Below are positions 17,667-27,444 of a DNA stretch of 64,000 nt, one piece after another. The stretch is from the NCBI RefSeq assembly GCF_022802975.1, contig NZ_JAFEVZ010000007.1, positions 186,001-250,000 of the forward strand, read 5' to 3'. Origin of the DNA: Flavobacterium pectinovorum (GTDB lineage Bacteria; Bacteroidota; Bacteroidia; Flavobacteriales; Flavobacteriaceae). The notes under the pieces are model-generated. The model was given only the letters and a program-made list of their open reading frames with translations, was not told the DNA's origin and did no database searches. Each line of letters begins with the position of its first letter. Position 1 is the stretch's first letter. The position numbers were made by a program, and so were the translations under genes.

Positions 17667-18683
17667 ATGAATTATCCAAGTATTAATTTCCATGGCAGAA
17701 GTAAATTTTATTTCGTTAAAGCTCTATGCTTCTTTCAATTAGTAGGGTTAACTGTATTATTGTTCTCGTGTTCTAACGCAACAACGGTAAATTTACCCCA
17801 GAACAATATGGATTTCCCTAAATCCCTGAATGAACTCAAATTATTTAAGGGTTTTATAGCAGACTTAACCCCTGCAGATAACGTTCAGGTGCTTGAACTC
17901 TCCTCTACTCTATTTACCGACTATAGCGAAAAACAGAGGCTGGTAAAACTACCTGACGGCACAAAAATGAAAGCTAAAAACGACAACCTGCCTGAGTTTC
18001 CTGAAAAGACCATACTGGCCAAAACTTTTTATTACACTGCTGCCCAGACAGGTGGCAAAAAAAAGATTATTGAAACCCGCGTTTTAATAAAAAATGAAAA
18101 TAAATGGAATGTCGCTACCTATATCTGGAATGAGCAGCAGACCGACGCCTTACTCTCATTTGAAGGTGCATCAGTAGCTGTAGATATTGTGGATCCACAA
18201 GGCCAGGAAAGACAAATAAATTATAAGGTACCCACCGGCAAAGAGTGTGTTGACTGCCACGGTAATTTTAAGGAGCTGACCCCTATAGGCCCAAAATTAA
18301 GGAACCTTAATATTAATATTATGGTTAACGGAAATAAGATTTCGCAATTACAACATCTGAAAGACAAGGGATTACTCGAAATAAAAGAACATGCATCCAT
18401 AAGTGTACTTCCATCCTATAAAGATTCTAATCAGCCTTTAGAAAAACGAGCCAGGGCCTATTTTGAAATGAATTGTGCCCATTGCCATAATCCATCGGGT
18501 TTTGCCAGAGCCTACAGTCTTAATCTCCGATATGAAACTGAATTTGAAGAAAGTGGAATTTATTTAAACAAATGGAACATAGAGCATAGAATGAAAATTC
18601 ATGATATGCCAAAATTAGGTACCACGGTAGTTGATAAAGAAGGCCTGAAGTTACTCAATCAATATATAGCAACCCTAAAATAA
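17667..18683 (+). CDS. Diheme c-type cytochrome lipoprotein (SO_2930-like)
   Basis: Exported lipoprotein: hydrophobic stretch LVGLTVLLFSC with a lipobox cysteine (residue 35 from this start). Two heme-c motifs, CVDCH and CAHCH, lie in the C-terminal half (the second in YFEMNCAHCHNPSGFARA). The preceding domain includes FPEKTILAKTFYY and WNEQQTDALL, and resembles the SO_2930 family of diheme cytochromes. An ATG at 17601 would add 22 residues ahead of the signal; I prefer 17667 because the signal peptide then starts closer to the N-terminus. It lies 280 bases after the TetR-linked operon, so common control is unclear. Role: envelope electron transfer, partner unknown. Confidence 0.8.
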   Translation: MNYPSINFHGRSKFYFVKALCFFQLVGLTVLLFSCSNATTVNLPQNNMDFPKSLNELKLFKGFIADLTPADNVQVLELSSTLFTDYSEKQRLVKLPDGTKMKAKNDNLPEFPEKTILAKTFYYTAAQTGGKKKIIETRVLIKNENKWNVATYIWNEQQTDALLSFEGASVAVDIVDPQGQERQINYKVPTGKECVDCHGNFKELTPIGPKLRNLNINIMVNGNKISQLQHLKDKGLLEIKEHASISVLPSYKDSNQPLEKRARAYFEMNCAHCHNPSGFARAYSLNLRYETEFEESGIYLNKWNIEHRMKIHDMPKLGTTVVDKEGLKLLNQYIATLK

Positions 18684-18931
18684 GAAGTTAGATATGATCA
18701 GCATCATTATACTTAGAAAATTATTTGTGACTATTAGGACGATACTTTTCTTATTGCCGTTACTTAATTGCAAAAGGGGAATAAGGGAATATAAATATTT
18801 GGAATAGCGTTATCCGCCCTAAATAGGCAGATATTCTATGCCGGACTGAAATTTAAAACATAATAATCACCACCGAATCTCATGAACGGAGCCAGATTTC
18901 AGCAATCTGAAGTTTACCAATTTTAATTTAA

Positions 18932-19465
18932 CTCAGTCCCCATTATTTTAGATCTTTAATTTTTACCGTATGGTTAAATTCACTTCCTGATAAGGTTTAC
19001 CAATTTGTAAATGTCAATGGTTATCTGGACACAAAAGGAACTGAAACAAATTTAAAATTAGGCTATAAAGACTTTAAGTTATTTCTAGGTTATACCTATA
19101 CAGATGCTTCCATAGATACTAACGGAATAAAATCTCAAAATCCTTTAACAGCTAAACACAGATTAAACAATGTTTTGATGTATGAAGTTGAAGAAAAATG
19201 GAAAGCTGGATTAGAAGCATATTATTACAGCCCACAAAAATTAAGCGATGGTACAACTGGAAGAGATTACTGGATTTTTGGTTTCATGGTGGAAAAACTT
19301 TGGGATAATTTTTCAGTCTACGCCAACTTTGAGAATTTTACGGATACCAGACAAACCAAATTTGTAAGCGTATACACAGGAACTATTTCAAATCCAGTTT
19401 TTAAAGATATTTATGCGCCGCTGGATGGATTTGTTGTAAATGCCGGGATTAAAATAAAAATTTAA
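18932..19465 (+). pseudogene. 3' remnant of a TonB-dependent receptor
   Basis: The frame is open from 18932 to 19465, but upstream stops remove any start. The residues are the last strands of a ligand-gated porin: LGYKDFKLFLGYTYTDAS, NPLTAKHRLNNVLMYE, WKAGLEAYYYSPQ, WDNFSVYANFENFTDTRQTK and a final VNAGIKIKI. About 170 residues of an expected 700-800 remain, and no plug domain is present in the window. Bases 18684-18931 hold no recognisable gene. Clear sign of gene loss. Confidence 0.75.
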
Positions 19466-19636
19466 TTTTTTTTAAAAACTACATCTGTTCATCGTAAACT
19501 TTTTTTTCTTAAGCTATTCGAATTAAAAATAACTGTAAAATTAATAGATGAAACATGCTATAGAAAAACGGCACATATTTTTCGAACTGATTTGTCCTGA
19601 AAAAGATTGACCTGATTAGTAATATAAAATTAGTTC

Positions 19637-19666
19637 AATCGGAACAGAATTACTTTTGTTCCGATT
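19637..19666 (+). terminator. Rho-independent terminator
   Basis: AATCGGAACA (19637-19646) and TGTTCCGATT (19657-19666) form a perfect 10-base stem with a 10-base loop, followed by a T-rich tract. Strong terminator-like structure, left behind downstream of the TonB receptor remnant. Confidence 0.75.
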
Positions 19667-19893
19667 TACTTTTTTCTACTTTTTTTTTTAGGTTTAGTTT
19701 GATTTTATAAATTTTCTTGATTTGGAGTTAAAATATTTATTTATAAATTCACTCTGATTTTGATTGCAAAATAATATGGATTGCTGGACATACTTTTTTA
19801 AATTCTCAAAATCATCAGGGATCTCAGTTAATCCAAACTCTTCTTTTAAAATACTTTTTACTCTTTCTGCTGTGAAATACTGAATTATCTTTA

Positions 19894-20028
19894 CTCTCAA
19901 AAAATGGATTTAAATTGCGAGAGCAGATTCAAGCTAATCCAGAAATAAGTATAAAATGTGTCCCCTATATCTTTTCCACCTCAAAAAATCAACAAAATGA
20001 TCGCCGTAAAGAATCTTTTTTTAAGTAA
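19894..20028 (+). pseudogene. Remnant of a response-regulator receiver domain
   Basis: The frame reads NGFKLREQIQANPEIS then KCVPYIFSTS, matching the alpha3-beta4 part of CheY-like proteins of Bacteroidota (usually MNGFELKKQIDADP... SIPFIFFTT). It stops within about 12 codons after. The aspartate pocket and phosphoacceptor region are absent upstream. Short, judged by eye. The rest of 19466-20275 shows no intact gene. Confidence 0.4.
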
Positions 20029-20275
20029 ACTGAATATATAATTTTTCCAAAAAGAGCACTGTATATTATTACAATTAAATAATAAATTGGAGTAATAGTA
20101 GTATTACCCATTAAAAAGCTATCCCCAAAGCAAATACCCTGATTAACCATTAATTAAATTCTATATTTCTTCTAATAATTCATAATGCTCTTAGAAAGCA
20201 TTATTTTGAAAGAGCACGAAATAAAACTAGTATTTTTTTTAAAATCTAATTATGTAATCTATAACCTATTTTTAT

Positions 20276-20653
20276 TTAAAACAGTGGATTACTATTAGCG
20301 CGATTATCGGGCATCTGCATCATAGCATCCCAATGTTCCGCTAATTTTCCATTTTCAATACGATAGATATCTATAAATCTCCATTCTTTTCCAGACATCT
20401 CATAGCGAGAATGAAGAATTACAATATCGTCATCTACAACAATGTGTTTGAAATCTATTTTTTGTTTTGGCACTCCTTGAGATATAAGCATCTCAACAAG
20501 ACTTTTAACTCCTTCTTGGCCATCAGATATAGTCGGATTGTGCTGCACGAAATTCTTACTCACATATTCATCTACTCCAGTAGTATCTAAATCACCGAAA
20601 ATTTTTTGATAAGCTGTAATAGCAATCTGTTTGTTTTTTTCTTCTTGTGACAT
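20276..20653 (-). CDS. NTF2/SnoaL-like protein
   Basis: 125 residues with the cone-shaped SnoaL/NTF2-like fold: an N-terminal helix (AITAYQKIFGDLDTTGVDEYV), FVQHNPTISDGQEGVKSLVE, then strands IVVDDDIVILHSRYEMSG and FIDIYRIENGKLAEHWDAMM. FVQHNP and EHWD are typical of this group, which includes polyketide cyclase relatives and many stress-linked proteins of unknown substrate. The promoter region carries a copy of the HxlR-linked element (20723-20758), so the gene probably belongs to the regulon of the HxlR protein at 27104. It is the only intact gene between 18.7 and 23.8 kb. Confidence 0.88.
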   Translation of the reverse strand: MSQEEKNKQIAITAYQKIFGDLDTTGVDEYVSKNFVQHNPTISDGQEGVKSLVEMLISQGVPKQKIDFKHIVVDDDIVILHSRYEMSGKEWRFIDIYRIENGKLAEHWDAMMQMPDNRANSNPLF

Positions 20654-20722
20654 GTTCTTTTATTTTTAAATATTATTTGCACGAAGTTATTGAAAAAAAC
20701 GTCAACCATACCTATACACACC

Positions 20723-20758
20723 TTTTAGTTAGGTACTTACCAAATGGTTAGAAATATT
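20723..20758 (-). promoter_or_regulatory. HxlR-linked regulatory element (copy at NTF2 gene)
   Basis: Read on the minus strand this 36-base segment starts AATATTTCTAACCATT and goes on to GGTAAGTACCTAACTAAAA. It matches 33 of 36 bases of the element between hxlR and the NmrA gene (27445-27480), in the same orientation and at nearly the same distance from the start codon (69 versus 73 bases). Confidence 0.65.
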
Positions 20759-21007
20759 AAATATCAGTAAAAAAAAATCATAAATATTTTTCAATCACAG
20801 TAAAATTGTCTTATTCTGAGGTGATTATTACCTTTAAATAGGTCACAGAAATTGAAAATTATTTTTTGAATTATAAATATCATAATACTCAGTAGTAAAA
20901 TAATTTAAACAGCTTCCATAATTTTTATTAGTAATGGAAGCCTTTGGAAAATCATTTAAACAGTTATATTTTCCAGTTAGACTCCCCTAAAATCTTTTTT
21001 GCAGAAT

Positions 21008-21360
21008 TTATTTATCCATAAAAAAAATAGGTTCATCAAAAAATCCATCTGACTTTTTAATGACGTAAAAATCAGTAAAAATATGCTCTTCGTAGCTATC
21101 AAAATTTTCAGACTTCGAATTTATTTTTTGCTATTCTTTATACGTTGTAGATACATTCAAAATTATTCCTTCACTGCTTTTTAATTTGAAGTACGGATTG
21201 CGTAAAAGATCATTTTTGAGAGAAAAACATAATGATCCAATACTTTTTTTTCAGAATCAGGATACTCTTTTTCAGCCTCAGGATCTGAAACGCCTTTATG
21301 CGTTTTTTCTATCCGATCTTTAAACAGATCATTAAAAATATTATGGACATCGATCAGTTT
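21008..21360 (-). pseudogene. Decayed gene, family unknown
   Basis: Two minus-strand frames give protein-like sequence that must be joined by a frame change: IDVHNIFNDLFKDRIEKTHK... up to DHYVFLSKMIFY, then ILNVSTTYKE...SYEEHIFTDFYVIKKSDGFF ending FFMDK. Several stops interrupt it. The composition is coding-like, but I do not recognise the family. Bases 20759-21007 hold nothing I can support. Confidence 0.35.
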
Positions 21361-21445
21361 AATATACTATTGTCCACTAATTTCCTATCGTGCTCTAAGG
21401 TATTTTTGTTGATCTTTATTAACAGGCTTTTTTGGAAATCCAAGA

Positions 21446-22862
21446 TTAAAATGCAATGTTGACGATTTTTTTTGCCAATATTAATGTCGGATCTACCAAT
21501 GGAATACGCTTGTTGCCTCTAATTATTTCTGTTTCATTTTTGAACATCAAGGGGAGTTCGGTACACCCCAGAATTACAATATCTACATTATTATCAATAA
21601 GATAATCAGCCGCTTTCATTATATTATCTTTACAAACCCCTTTTTGGAAGCCTGCTTTTACTCCATGATCTCCATAAATACTTTCCATTACAAATTGTTG
21701 ATGCATTTCATCTGGTACAACTACTTTGAAATTAAACTCTTTAAATATTTCATGATAAACATGGCTTTGAATTGTTCCAGATGTTGCCAGCAGACCGACT
21801 TTTGCTTTACTACCAAATTTGTCTAAAATAAACTCAGCAGTTATTTTGAGCATATTTATAATTGGAATCTTTAAATGTTCTTGAATACTTTCAACAAATG
21901 CATGCGCTGTATTGCAAGGAATTGCAATAGCATCTGCTCCCTCAGCTTCTAGTCTTTTACATATTGAATACATTGCAATGGTTGGATCAGTCTCTTTACG
22001 AACCAAATTTGCAGTACGGTCTGGAATCTGCGGATTTTGCTCCACAATCATTTTTTATGTGATCCTGATCTTTTTCTGCTGGAGTACTTTCAATGATCTT
22101 ATTCATGAAATCAACAGTTGCAGCAGGTCCTACACCTCCCATAATTCCTAATTTAAAAATCTTTTTAAGATTTCTTTTTGTAGTTCCAAGAGCATAATCT
22201 GCATAAATTTGATTTACATCAATAACAGGTATTCCTCTTTTCCAAAGTTATTCTGAAACAAGTGAAATTTCAGTAATCATCCGAAGAATAACTTCACATC
22301 CTTGATCTAAAAGATTCAAACAGACGGTAGTAATCTGCTCAAGCGAAACACCATCTAAATATCCATTTTTAATACCTATTTCTCCATAAATCGCTTCCAT
22401 TATTAAATCTTGTTTATCTGGAAAGACCAAATGAAATCCAGATAAATATTTTTTATCTATAGGAAGATTTTTTACAAAATTAGAAGTAAGTACCCCAATT
22501 TTTGTATCTTTTTATAATTTTGTCGTAATATGATTCTCTAAAGCATTAAAAATATTGACAATTGGAATTTCAATTTCTTTTTGTAATTCTTCAATGAAAG
22601 AATGACTTGCAAAACATGGAAGAAGAATTTTTGTAACATCTGTTTTTTCAAAATTTTTACAGACATTATAAGTATAATATTTTCTAGATTTGATATCTGC
22701 CTCGTCATTCAGCGGCATATTAATTTGATTGTAAGGCTGCTGTTCAAATATAAAAAGTAATCTAACTGATTTCTGAGAACTTCTTTATTTTTAAGAAGTT
22801 TAAAAAACAAATCTCCTCCAGAAAGCGTTCCAAGTCCTCGAATTACAGCTATTTTTTTCCAT
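21446..22862 (-). pseudogene. Decayed two-domain aspartate/glutamate racemase
   Basis: A tandem Asp/Glu racemase (two racemase domains, roughly 470 residues) broken by at least three frameshifts and two in-frame stops. Domain 1 begins at an ATG at 22862, loses frame in a run of seven A, shifts again near 22745, and has stops at about 22512 and 22248; its first cysteine motif survives (LLPCFASHSF), but the second catalytic cysteine region reads RMITEI instead of GCTEI. Domain 2 begins KLGIMGGVGPAATVDFMNK, shifts at an A-run near 22050, and then is intact for 201 residues with both cysteines (AIPCNTAHAF, ILGCTELPLMF). The intact piece could be expressed from its internal ATG, but it lacks the first strand of the fold, so activity is unlikely. 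Confidence 0.8.
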
Positions 22863-22880
22863 TGCTAAATAATAATTCTA

Positions 22881-23818
22881 AAATGTAAAGTTAGTCATTT
22901 ATAATTTTATTTATGCCCTCTTTCTGCAAGAGGTAGAAATTCTGCAATTCATTCTGTAGCATATCCGCTCTCTGTTAATTTTTTAGTTTTACTTAGCTTT
23001 TCACATCAGTAAAGATCAACATGCTAATATAGTAATCATATAAAAATCTTTAATAAAGTAGTTAGATATTTGAATGCTTGCCGTTATAAGTAAAGTTTCA
23101 GAGAAATCTGAAGCTTTTTTTTTATTATTATTCTATGATAATTAAGTTTAGATTGTGAGTGGTAAGTCAGGAAATATTAGCACAGCTTTCTATTATAACT
23201 TTCAATGAACTGCTTTTCTTTTTATTTTTTTAGCAATTCTAAATCCAAAATAGTCATTTCGTCTGTCTTTTGGAAATTGGTATTAAACTTCGTGCATAAT
23301 TCTATATTTTAAAGGCTTTCCATTCTAACTGTGGGTTTCGTAGAATCAACTAACAGTTTGCGAAATTTTATATTTTCCTTCTTCTACTATTGATCCTAGA
23401 GGATTCTGTCTGCTTACTTGCTTTCTGTACAAAGTTTCCGACCGAAGGTGCAGAGTGTTTTTGCTTCCATCTTAAAGAAAACTAAATTGTAGAAAATAAA
23501 AAATCTACCTGAATGAATTAGGCATGCTTTAACCAAAACAAACCGCTTATATTAAAATTTTAAGTTTTCAGCTTGTATTATTGACTCTAGTTCAAATTAT
23601 TTAACAGGTAATCAGATAGAGAATTAAAAAAATATTCTACAGAATATCGATTATAAAAGTGATTTTGTGAAATTGGCGAAGAAATGCTAAATTTGAAAAT
23701 CGGCAAACTATCAATTTCATGAAAAAAAAATGCAGTAAGAAAAAAATTGTGTATCTACAAATGAATTTTTATGCAGAAAATAGCAAATTCTTAGTAGCTG
23801 AATTGAAAACTTAAAATA
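22881..23818. other. 938-base stretch without an intact gene
   Basis: No intact reading frame is supported here. On the minus strand, about 23225-23290, a short run reads FPKDRRNDYFGFRIAKK, which resembles the C-terminus of formylglycine-generating/SUMF1-type proteins (RNDYxGFRIAK), and stops surround it. It may be another decayed gene. The 3' part is very AT-rich and must contain the promoter of the AraC gene at 23819. Confidence 0.3.
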
Positions 23819-24664
23819 ATGGATAATATCTTACCTAGATATAACATCAACTTAAAAAATGATTTTGTATTCCTTGAAAAAGAGGATCTGCATCAATTTA
23901 TGCATTTTGATCTAAATGCGCACAGCCACAACTATTATATCCTGAGTTTTTTATACGAGGGCAAGGTTGCCCATCTTTCTGATTTCAAGCATGAACTAGT
24001 TTCATCTCCAGCAATTTTAATGCTGGACATAGACCAGGTTCACACGCATCCGGACATGAGTGGCTGCAAAATAGTTTCGATAGCATTCTCTACAAATTTC
24101 ATTTCAGATCAACAGCCTAATTTTTTACAAAAAGTAAGTAAAATATTTTCAAGGCCCTTTATCAATATTTCTTCCGATGAACTTAATCAACTCGATGAAA
24201 TCATCATGATTATGTCAAGAGAATGTTCAAGGGTAAACAAGGATTATGAATTAATTAAATCCTTATTGTATGTGATTATAGTCCAATGCAATAATCTTTC
24301 AGAAACATATCCCGTTTTTGAGCAGAATAAAAATGGATGTTATGACATTTTTAAATTGCTTTTAAAAGAAAATTTCATGAAACAGCATCAGGTAAAATTC
24401 TATGCCGATACACTCAATGTAAGTACACGTGTATTGACAAGATTAGTTAAATCCTCAACTTTTAAAACTCCCAAACAGCTTATAGATGACCATTTGTTAC
24501 TGGAAGCAAAAAGACTTCTATACTGGTCTGAGGCCTCAGTCAAGGAAATTTCTTGGCAGCTGGGATTTGAGACTGACAGTTATTTCAACCGGTTTTTCAA
24601 GAAACATACCGGTAAAACTCCAAAGGAGTTTCATAGAAAACATTCTGATGATAAAATAGAATAA
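23819..24664 (+). CDS. AraC-family transcriptional regulator
   Basis: 281 residues. The N-terminal cupin sensing domain (NAHSHNYYILSFLYEGKVAH) is followed by a helical linker. The C-terminal double HTH is clear: VKFYADTLNVSTRVLTRLVK and ASVKEISWQLGFETDSYFNR, then TGKTPKEFHRKH. It is convergent with the DJ-1/PfpI gene, with a shared hairpin between them. Target and ligand unknown. Confidence 0.9.
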   Translation: MDNILPRYNINLKNDFVFLEKEDLHQFMHFDLNAHSHNYYILSFLYEGKVAHLSDFKHELVSSPAILMLDIDQVHTHPDMSGCKIVSIAFSTNFISDQQPNFLQKVSKIFSRPFINISSDELNQLDEIIMIMSRECSRVNKDYELIKSLLYVIIVQCNNLSETYPVFEQNKNGCYDIFKLLLKENFMKQHQVKFYADTLNVSTRVLTRLVKSSTFKTPKQLIDDHLLLEAKRLLYWSEASVKEISWQLGFETDSYFNRFFKKHTGKTPKEFHRKHSDDKIE

Positions 24665-24693
24665 CTACTGACAAATTGAATTCATCAGTAGTT
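24663..24693. terminator. Bidirectional terminator between convergent genes
   Basis: AACTACTGA (24663-24671) and TCAGTAGTT (24685-24693) form a perfect 9-base stem with a 13-base loop between two convergent stops. A T-rich tract follows on the plus strand. Confidence 0.6.
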
Positions 24694-24702
24694 AATTGAG
24701 TT

Positions 24703-25410
24703 TTATTTTTTTAATAAAAAGTCCATATCATTGTAGCGGTCGTATACCATACCTTGAGCAATTTCATCTGCAAAATCTTTACCGTGTATCAATTCTACAG
24801 CCTCAAGTGCCGTATCTATTCCAGAAGTAACTCCTGCCCCTGTCAAAAACTTACCATCTGCTACAAATCTTGCCTCTTGCTTTACTTTTATTTTTGGATG
24901 TGATCTCAGCTCATCTAAGGACCAATGGTGCGTAGTTGCCGCACGTCCATCCAGCAGACCCGTATTGGCTAGTATAAGACCTCCGGTACAAACTGACATT
25001 GTAATTTGGGTCTTTTCATTTTGCTTTACAATCCAGTCCATCATATTTTTGTCTTTGGATATAGTTCTGACAATCTCCGGAGATGTACCGGGAATGATAA
25101 GGATATCTGATTGAGGAGCATCATAAATCGTAAATTGAGATACCAGGTTTACTGTTCCGCCATCCATAATTATTTTCTTTTTTTCTGTAGCTGATACAGT
25201 GTATATTTTGTATTTCCCAGTCATATTATTGGCCTTTACAAAAACATCTATTGGACCTCCCGTATCTACTATCTCTACTCCATCATACACTAAAACTCCT
25301 ATATTAATCTTACGATCATTTGGAATTTTGAAATTACCATTTTGTGCATTGCTATTTAGTGTACAAAAGAAAAGTGAAAGGGCTGCCAGCGCAGTTTGCA
25401 TTATTTTCAT
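24703..25410 (-). CDS. Exported DJ-1/PfpI-family protein
   Basis: About 235 residues. An N-terminal signal peptide (MKIMQTALAALSLFFCTLNSNAQ) marks it as exported, which is uncommon for the family. The glutamine-amidotransferase-like fold shows VYDGVEIVDTGGPIDVF at the start, the strand DILIIPGT, and the nucleophile elbow MSVCTGGLILA with Cys141. TGLLDGRAATTHHWSLDEL resembles isonitrile hydratase and AraC-type DJ-1 relatives. An ATG ten codons upstream (25440) is possible, but 25410 puts the signal peptide at the N-terminus. Substrate unknown. Confidence 0.85.
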   Translation of the reverse strand: MKIMQTALAALSLFFCTLNSNAQNGNFKIPNDRKINIGVLVYDGVEIVDTGGPIDVFVKANNMTGKYKIYTVSATEKKKIIMDGGTVNLVSQFTIYDAPQSDILIIPGTSPEIVRTISKDKNMMDWIVKQNEKTQITMSVCTGGLILANTGLLDGRAATTHHWSLDELRSHPKIKVKQEARFVADGKFLTGAGVTSGIDTALEAVELIHGKDFADEIAQGMVYDRYNDMDFLLKK

Positions 25411-25486
25411 GTGAAATTTTAAATTTATATAATAATTCATTGTAGGCGCAATATCTTATGCCGGCTAAGCTATTTGTGCGCCGCTG

Positions 25487-25494
25487 CAAAAGTA
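25487..25494 (-). promoter_or_regulatory. -7 promoter box of the DJ-1/PfpI gene
   Basis: On the minus strand TACTTTTG fits TAnnTTTG, 77 bases before the chosen start. The leader contains GGCGCA/TGCGCC arms (25445-25450, 25477-25482) that could form a hairpin. In the remainder of the 449-base gap (25495-25859) I see no gene. Confidence 0.45.
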
Positions 25495-25859
25495 TGTACG
25501 GCTCTGTCTTTAAAAATTACACTTTTGGCATCTTTAATTGTACTTTGATGCTGCACCGAAAATTGCATAGAATGGACTTCAAAAACATGCTATGTAAAGG
25601 CAGCGTATTGCTTGTACTAAAAAACTAAAGCCAAACATTAGAGCACAAAACAATTAGTGTAAATACCTATACAAAAAGCTCCTTTATCAAAGTTAACTGG
25701 AATGTTTCTCTATATTTTCTGCTTCTTTCTTTTTTGGCCATTCGCTGTAATTCCATCAACTTTGTTTTCATTAATTAAGGACTTTTAGCTTCTGCTTTTT
25801 AATAAAAAGATCCCTGTCTCAATTTAACATCAGAACATAATCTCATTTAAATAATAAAA

Positions 25860-27032
25860 ATGAATAAATACCTGCTTACAACTATTTTGTCTCTTTTAAG
25901 TTTTTGTTTTTATTCCCAGGATTTCAAGTCGGACAATGTACGTTATCAGACTATTTCATGGAATGACTTCTTTAAAAAGCTGGATCACAACCCTAAACTT
26001 TTTTATTACGACATACGCTCTGAAGCCGAAAGAAACGACAGTATTAAAGCTGCTCCCTACAATCAAGGAAAAATAAAAGGAGCAATAGAAACTGATTTTG
26101 CTGATTTTGCAAAATACTACCCTGAATATTTAAAGCATAAAAATGACACGATTTACCTTTATTGCAGTCACAGCAAAAGATCAAGGTATTTAGCCAAACA
26201 ACTCCGTGATAGTTCCTTTTTACATGTAGTAAATATCAACGGCGGATTATCATACTTCAATACCCTTTCTGAAAGAGAAATGCCTTATAAAAATAAGTAT
26301 TATACCAACAGCCTAAAATACAAATTAGCATCCCCGTCTGATTTTACGAAAGCTCTAAAAGATAAAAACTGCCAGATCGTGGATGTAAGACCCGATAGTT
26401 TGTATTATGGAAAGGCGAATATTGAAAAAGCAAATTCATTTGGAAATATCAGATCTGCCCTTCATATACCTTATAACAAAATAAAAGATAATCTAAAGCT
26501 GCTGGACAAAAACAAAACTATTCTACTATTGGATAATGAATGTACGTTAAGTCCTATTGCCGGTAACTATCTCATTGAAAAAGGATATAAAACGAGTGTG
26601 CTGCTTTTTGGGATTGATAATTTAATCCGAACTATTCCAACCAACGATCGGCCTTTTTTGAAAACAAAGTATCAGATGATTCTGCCTGAAGAATTAATAA
26701 ATCTTTCCAAAAAGAAAAATACCATCATAATAGATGTTAGAACACAAGCTGAATATAACAGCACTTCTAAAGAAGGGTGGAAAAATGTTGGAAAGTTAAA
26801 AAATGCTGTCAGCATACCATTACAGATACTTAGTAAAGAAAAAATGGCTGCCTACAACGGCAAAAAAATTGTCATTTACGATATGATGATGAAAGAAGAT
26901 GTATATGAGTTTGCAAAGCATTTAAATGAATTTGGGATTAATGATTTCAAGATACTTGTTGGCGGCATTAATCAGCTAAAAGAAGGAATTTATGATTATC
27001 AAAAAACAGACTTAAAGAATTTATTGGATTAA
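25860..27032 (+). CDS. Exported triple-rhodanese-domain protein
   Basis: 390 residues. A signal peptide (cleaved near CFYSQ) is followed by three rhodanese-like domains. Domain 1 (about 35-135) has DIRSEAE and an intact active loop YCSHSKRSR with Cys102. Domain 2 (about 160-260) has VDVRPDS, but its loop is DNECTLSP: Cys228 is present while the arginine that closes the loop is missing. Domain 3 (about 275-385) has IDVRTQAEYN, but the loop is YDMMMKED, with no cysteine. So one catalytic and two altered domains. It likely handles sulfane sulfur in the periplasm; domains 2 and 3 may be structural or bind partners. Confidence 0.88.
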   Translation: MNKYLLTTILSLLSFCFYSQDFKSDNVRYQTISWNDFFKKLDHNPKLFYYDIRSEAERNDSIKAAPYNQGKIKGAIETDFADFAKYYPEYLKHKNDTIYLYCSHSKRSRYLAKQLRDSSFLHVVNINGGLSYFNTLSEREMPYKNKYYTNSLKYKLASPSDFTKALKDKNCQIVDVRPDSLYYGKANIEKANSFGNIRSALHIPYNKIKDNLKLLDKNKTILLLDNECTLSPIAGNYLIEKGYKTSVLLFGIDNLIRTIPTNDRPFLKTKYQMILPEELINLSKKKNTIIIDVRTQAEYNSTSKEGWKNVGKLKNAVSIPLQILSKEKMAAYNGKKIVIYDMMMKEDVYEFAKHLNEFGINDFKILVGGINQLKEGIYDYQKTDLKNLLD

Positions 27033-27103
27033 CAAAAGCTTTAAACTTATATCCTAAATTATAGAACAATAAAAACTGACCTGACTAAAAAAATCGGTAA
27101 AAA

Positions 27104-27436
27104 CTAAACCAAATTTTCCAGTCCAAAAGCTGCTATCTGATCTATAATTGGTAAGGTTTTCAAACCTAGTTCTGTCAATTTATATTCGACTCTTGGCGGA
27201 ATTTCCGGATATGCTTTTTTGCTGACCAAATTATGCTCAACTAAAGAATTCAATTCCTGAATGAGCATTTTTTCACTAATACCCACTACTGCCCTTTTAA
27301 GTTCTCCGTATCTTATGGTTCGGGTATTAATCTGATACAAAATCATCATGGTCCATTTACCGCTCAAAATGTTCAACGATTTTTTTACAGGACAGTTTGT
27401 ATCGCAGGCATTAATTATTTTTATTTTTTTTTCCAT
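27104..27436 (-). CDS. HxlR-family regulator (possible thiol sensor)
   Basis: 110-residue winged-helix dimer. NCPVKKSLNILSGKWTMMIL is the family hallmark, and the wing and C-terminal parts (RYGELKRAVVGISEKMLIQELNSL, PPRVEYKLTELG) are complete. Cys11 and Cys15 sit at the N-terminus; the cysteine just before PVKK is the conserved redox cysteine of YodB/QorR-like members that respond to quinones or oxidants. It is divergent from an NmrA-type reductase gene, the classic arrangement. A shared 36-base element here and before the NTF2 gene suggests a small regulon. Confidence 0.93.
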   Translation of the reverse strand: MEKKIKIINACDTNCPVKKSLNILSGKWTMMILYQINTRTIRYGELKRAVVGISEKMLIQELNSLVEHNLVSKKAYPEIPPRVEYKLTELGLKTLPIIDQIAAFGLENLV

Positions 27437-27444
27437 TGATTTTC

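Noticed and set aside
19694..19900. Minus-strand open frame of 68 residues
   Set aside because: No recognisable family, no promoter or ribosome site, and it overlaps the receiver-domain remnant on the other strand within a decayed region. Could be real but not supported.
23215..23290. SUMF1/formylglycine-enzyme-like scrap
   Set aside because: Only about 17 residues match by eye and stops surround it; noted in the gap entry instead of being called a pseudogene.
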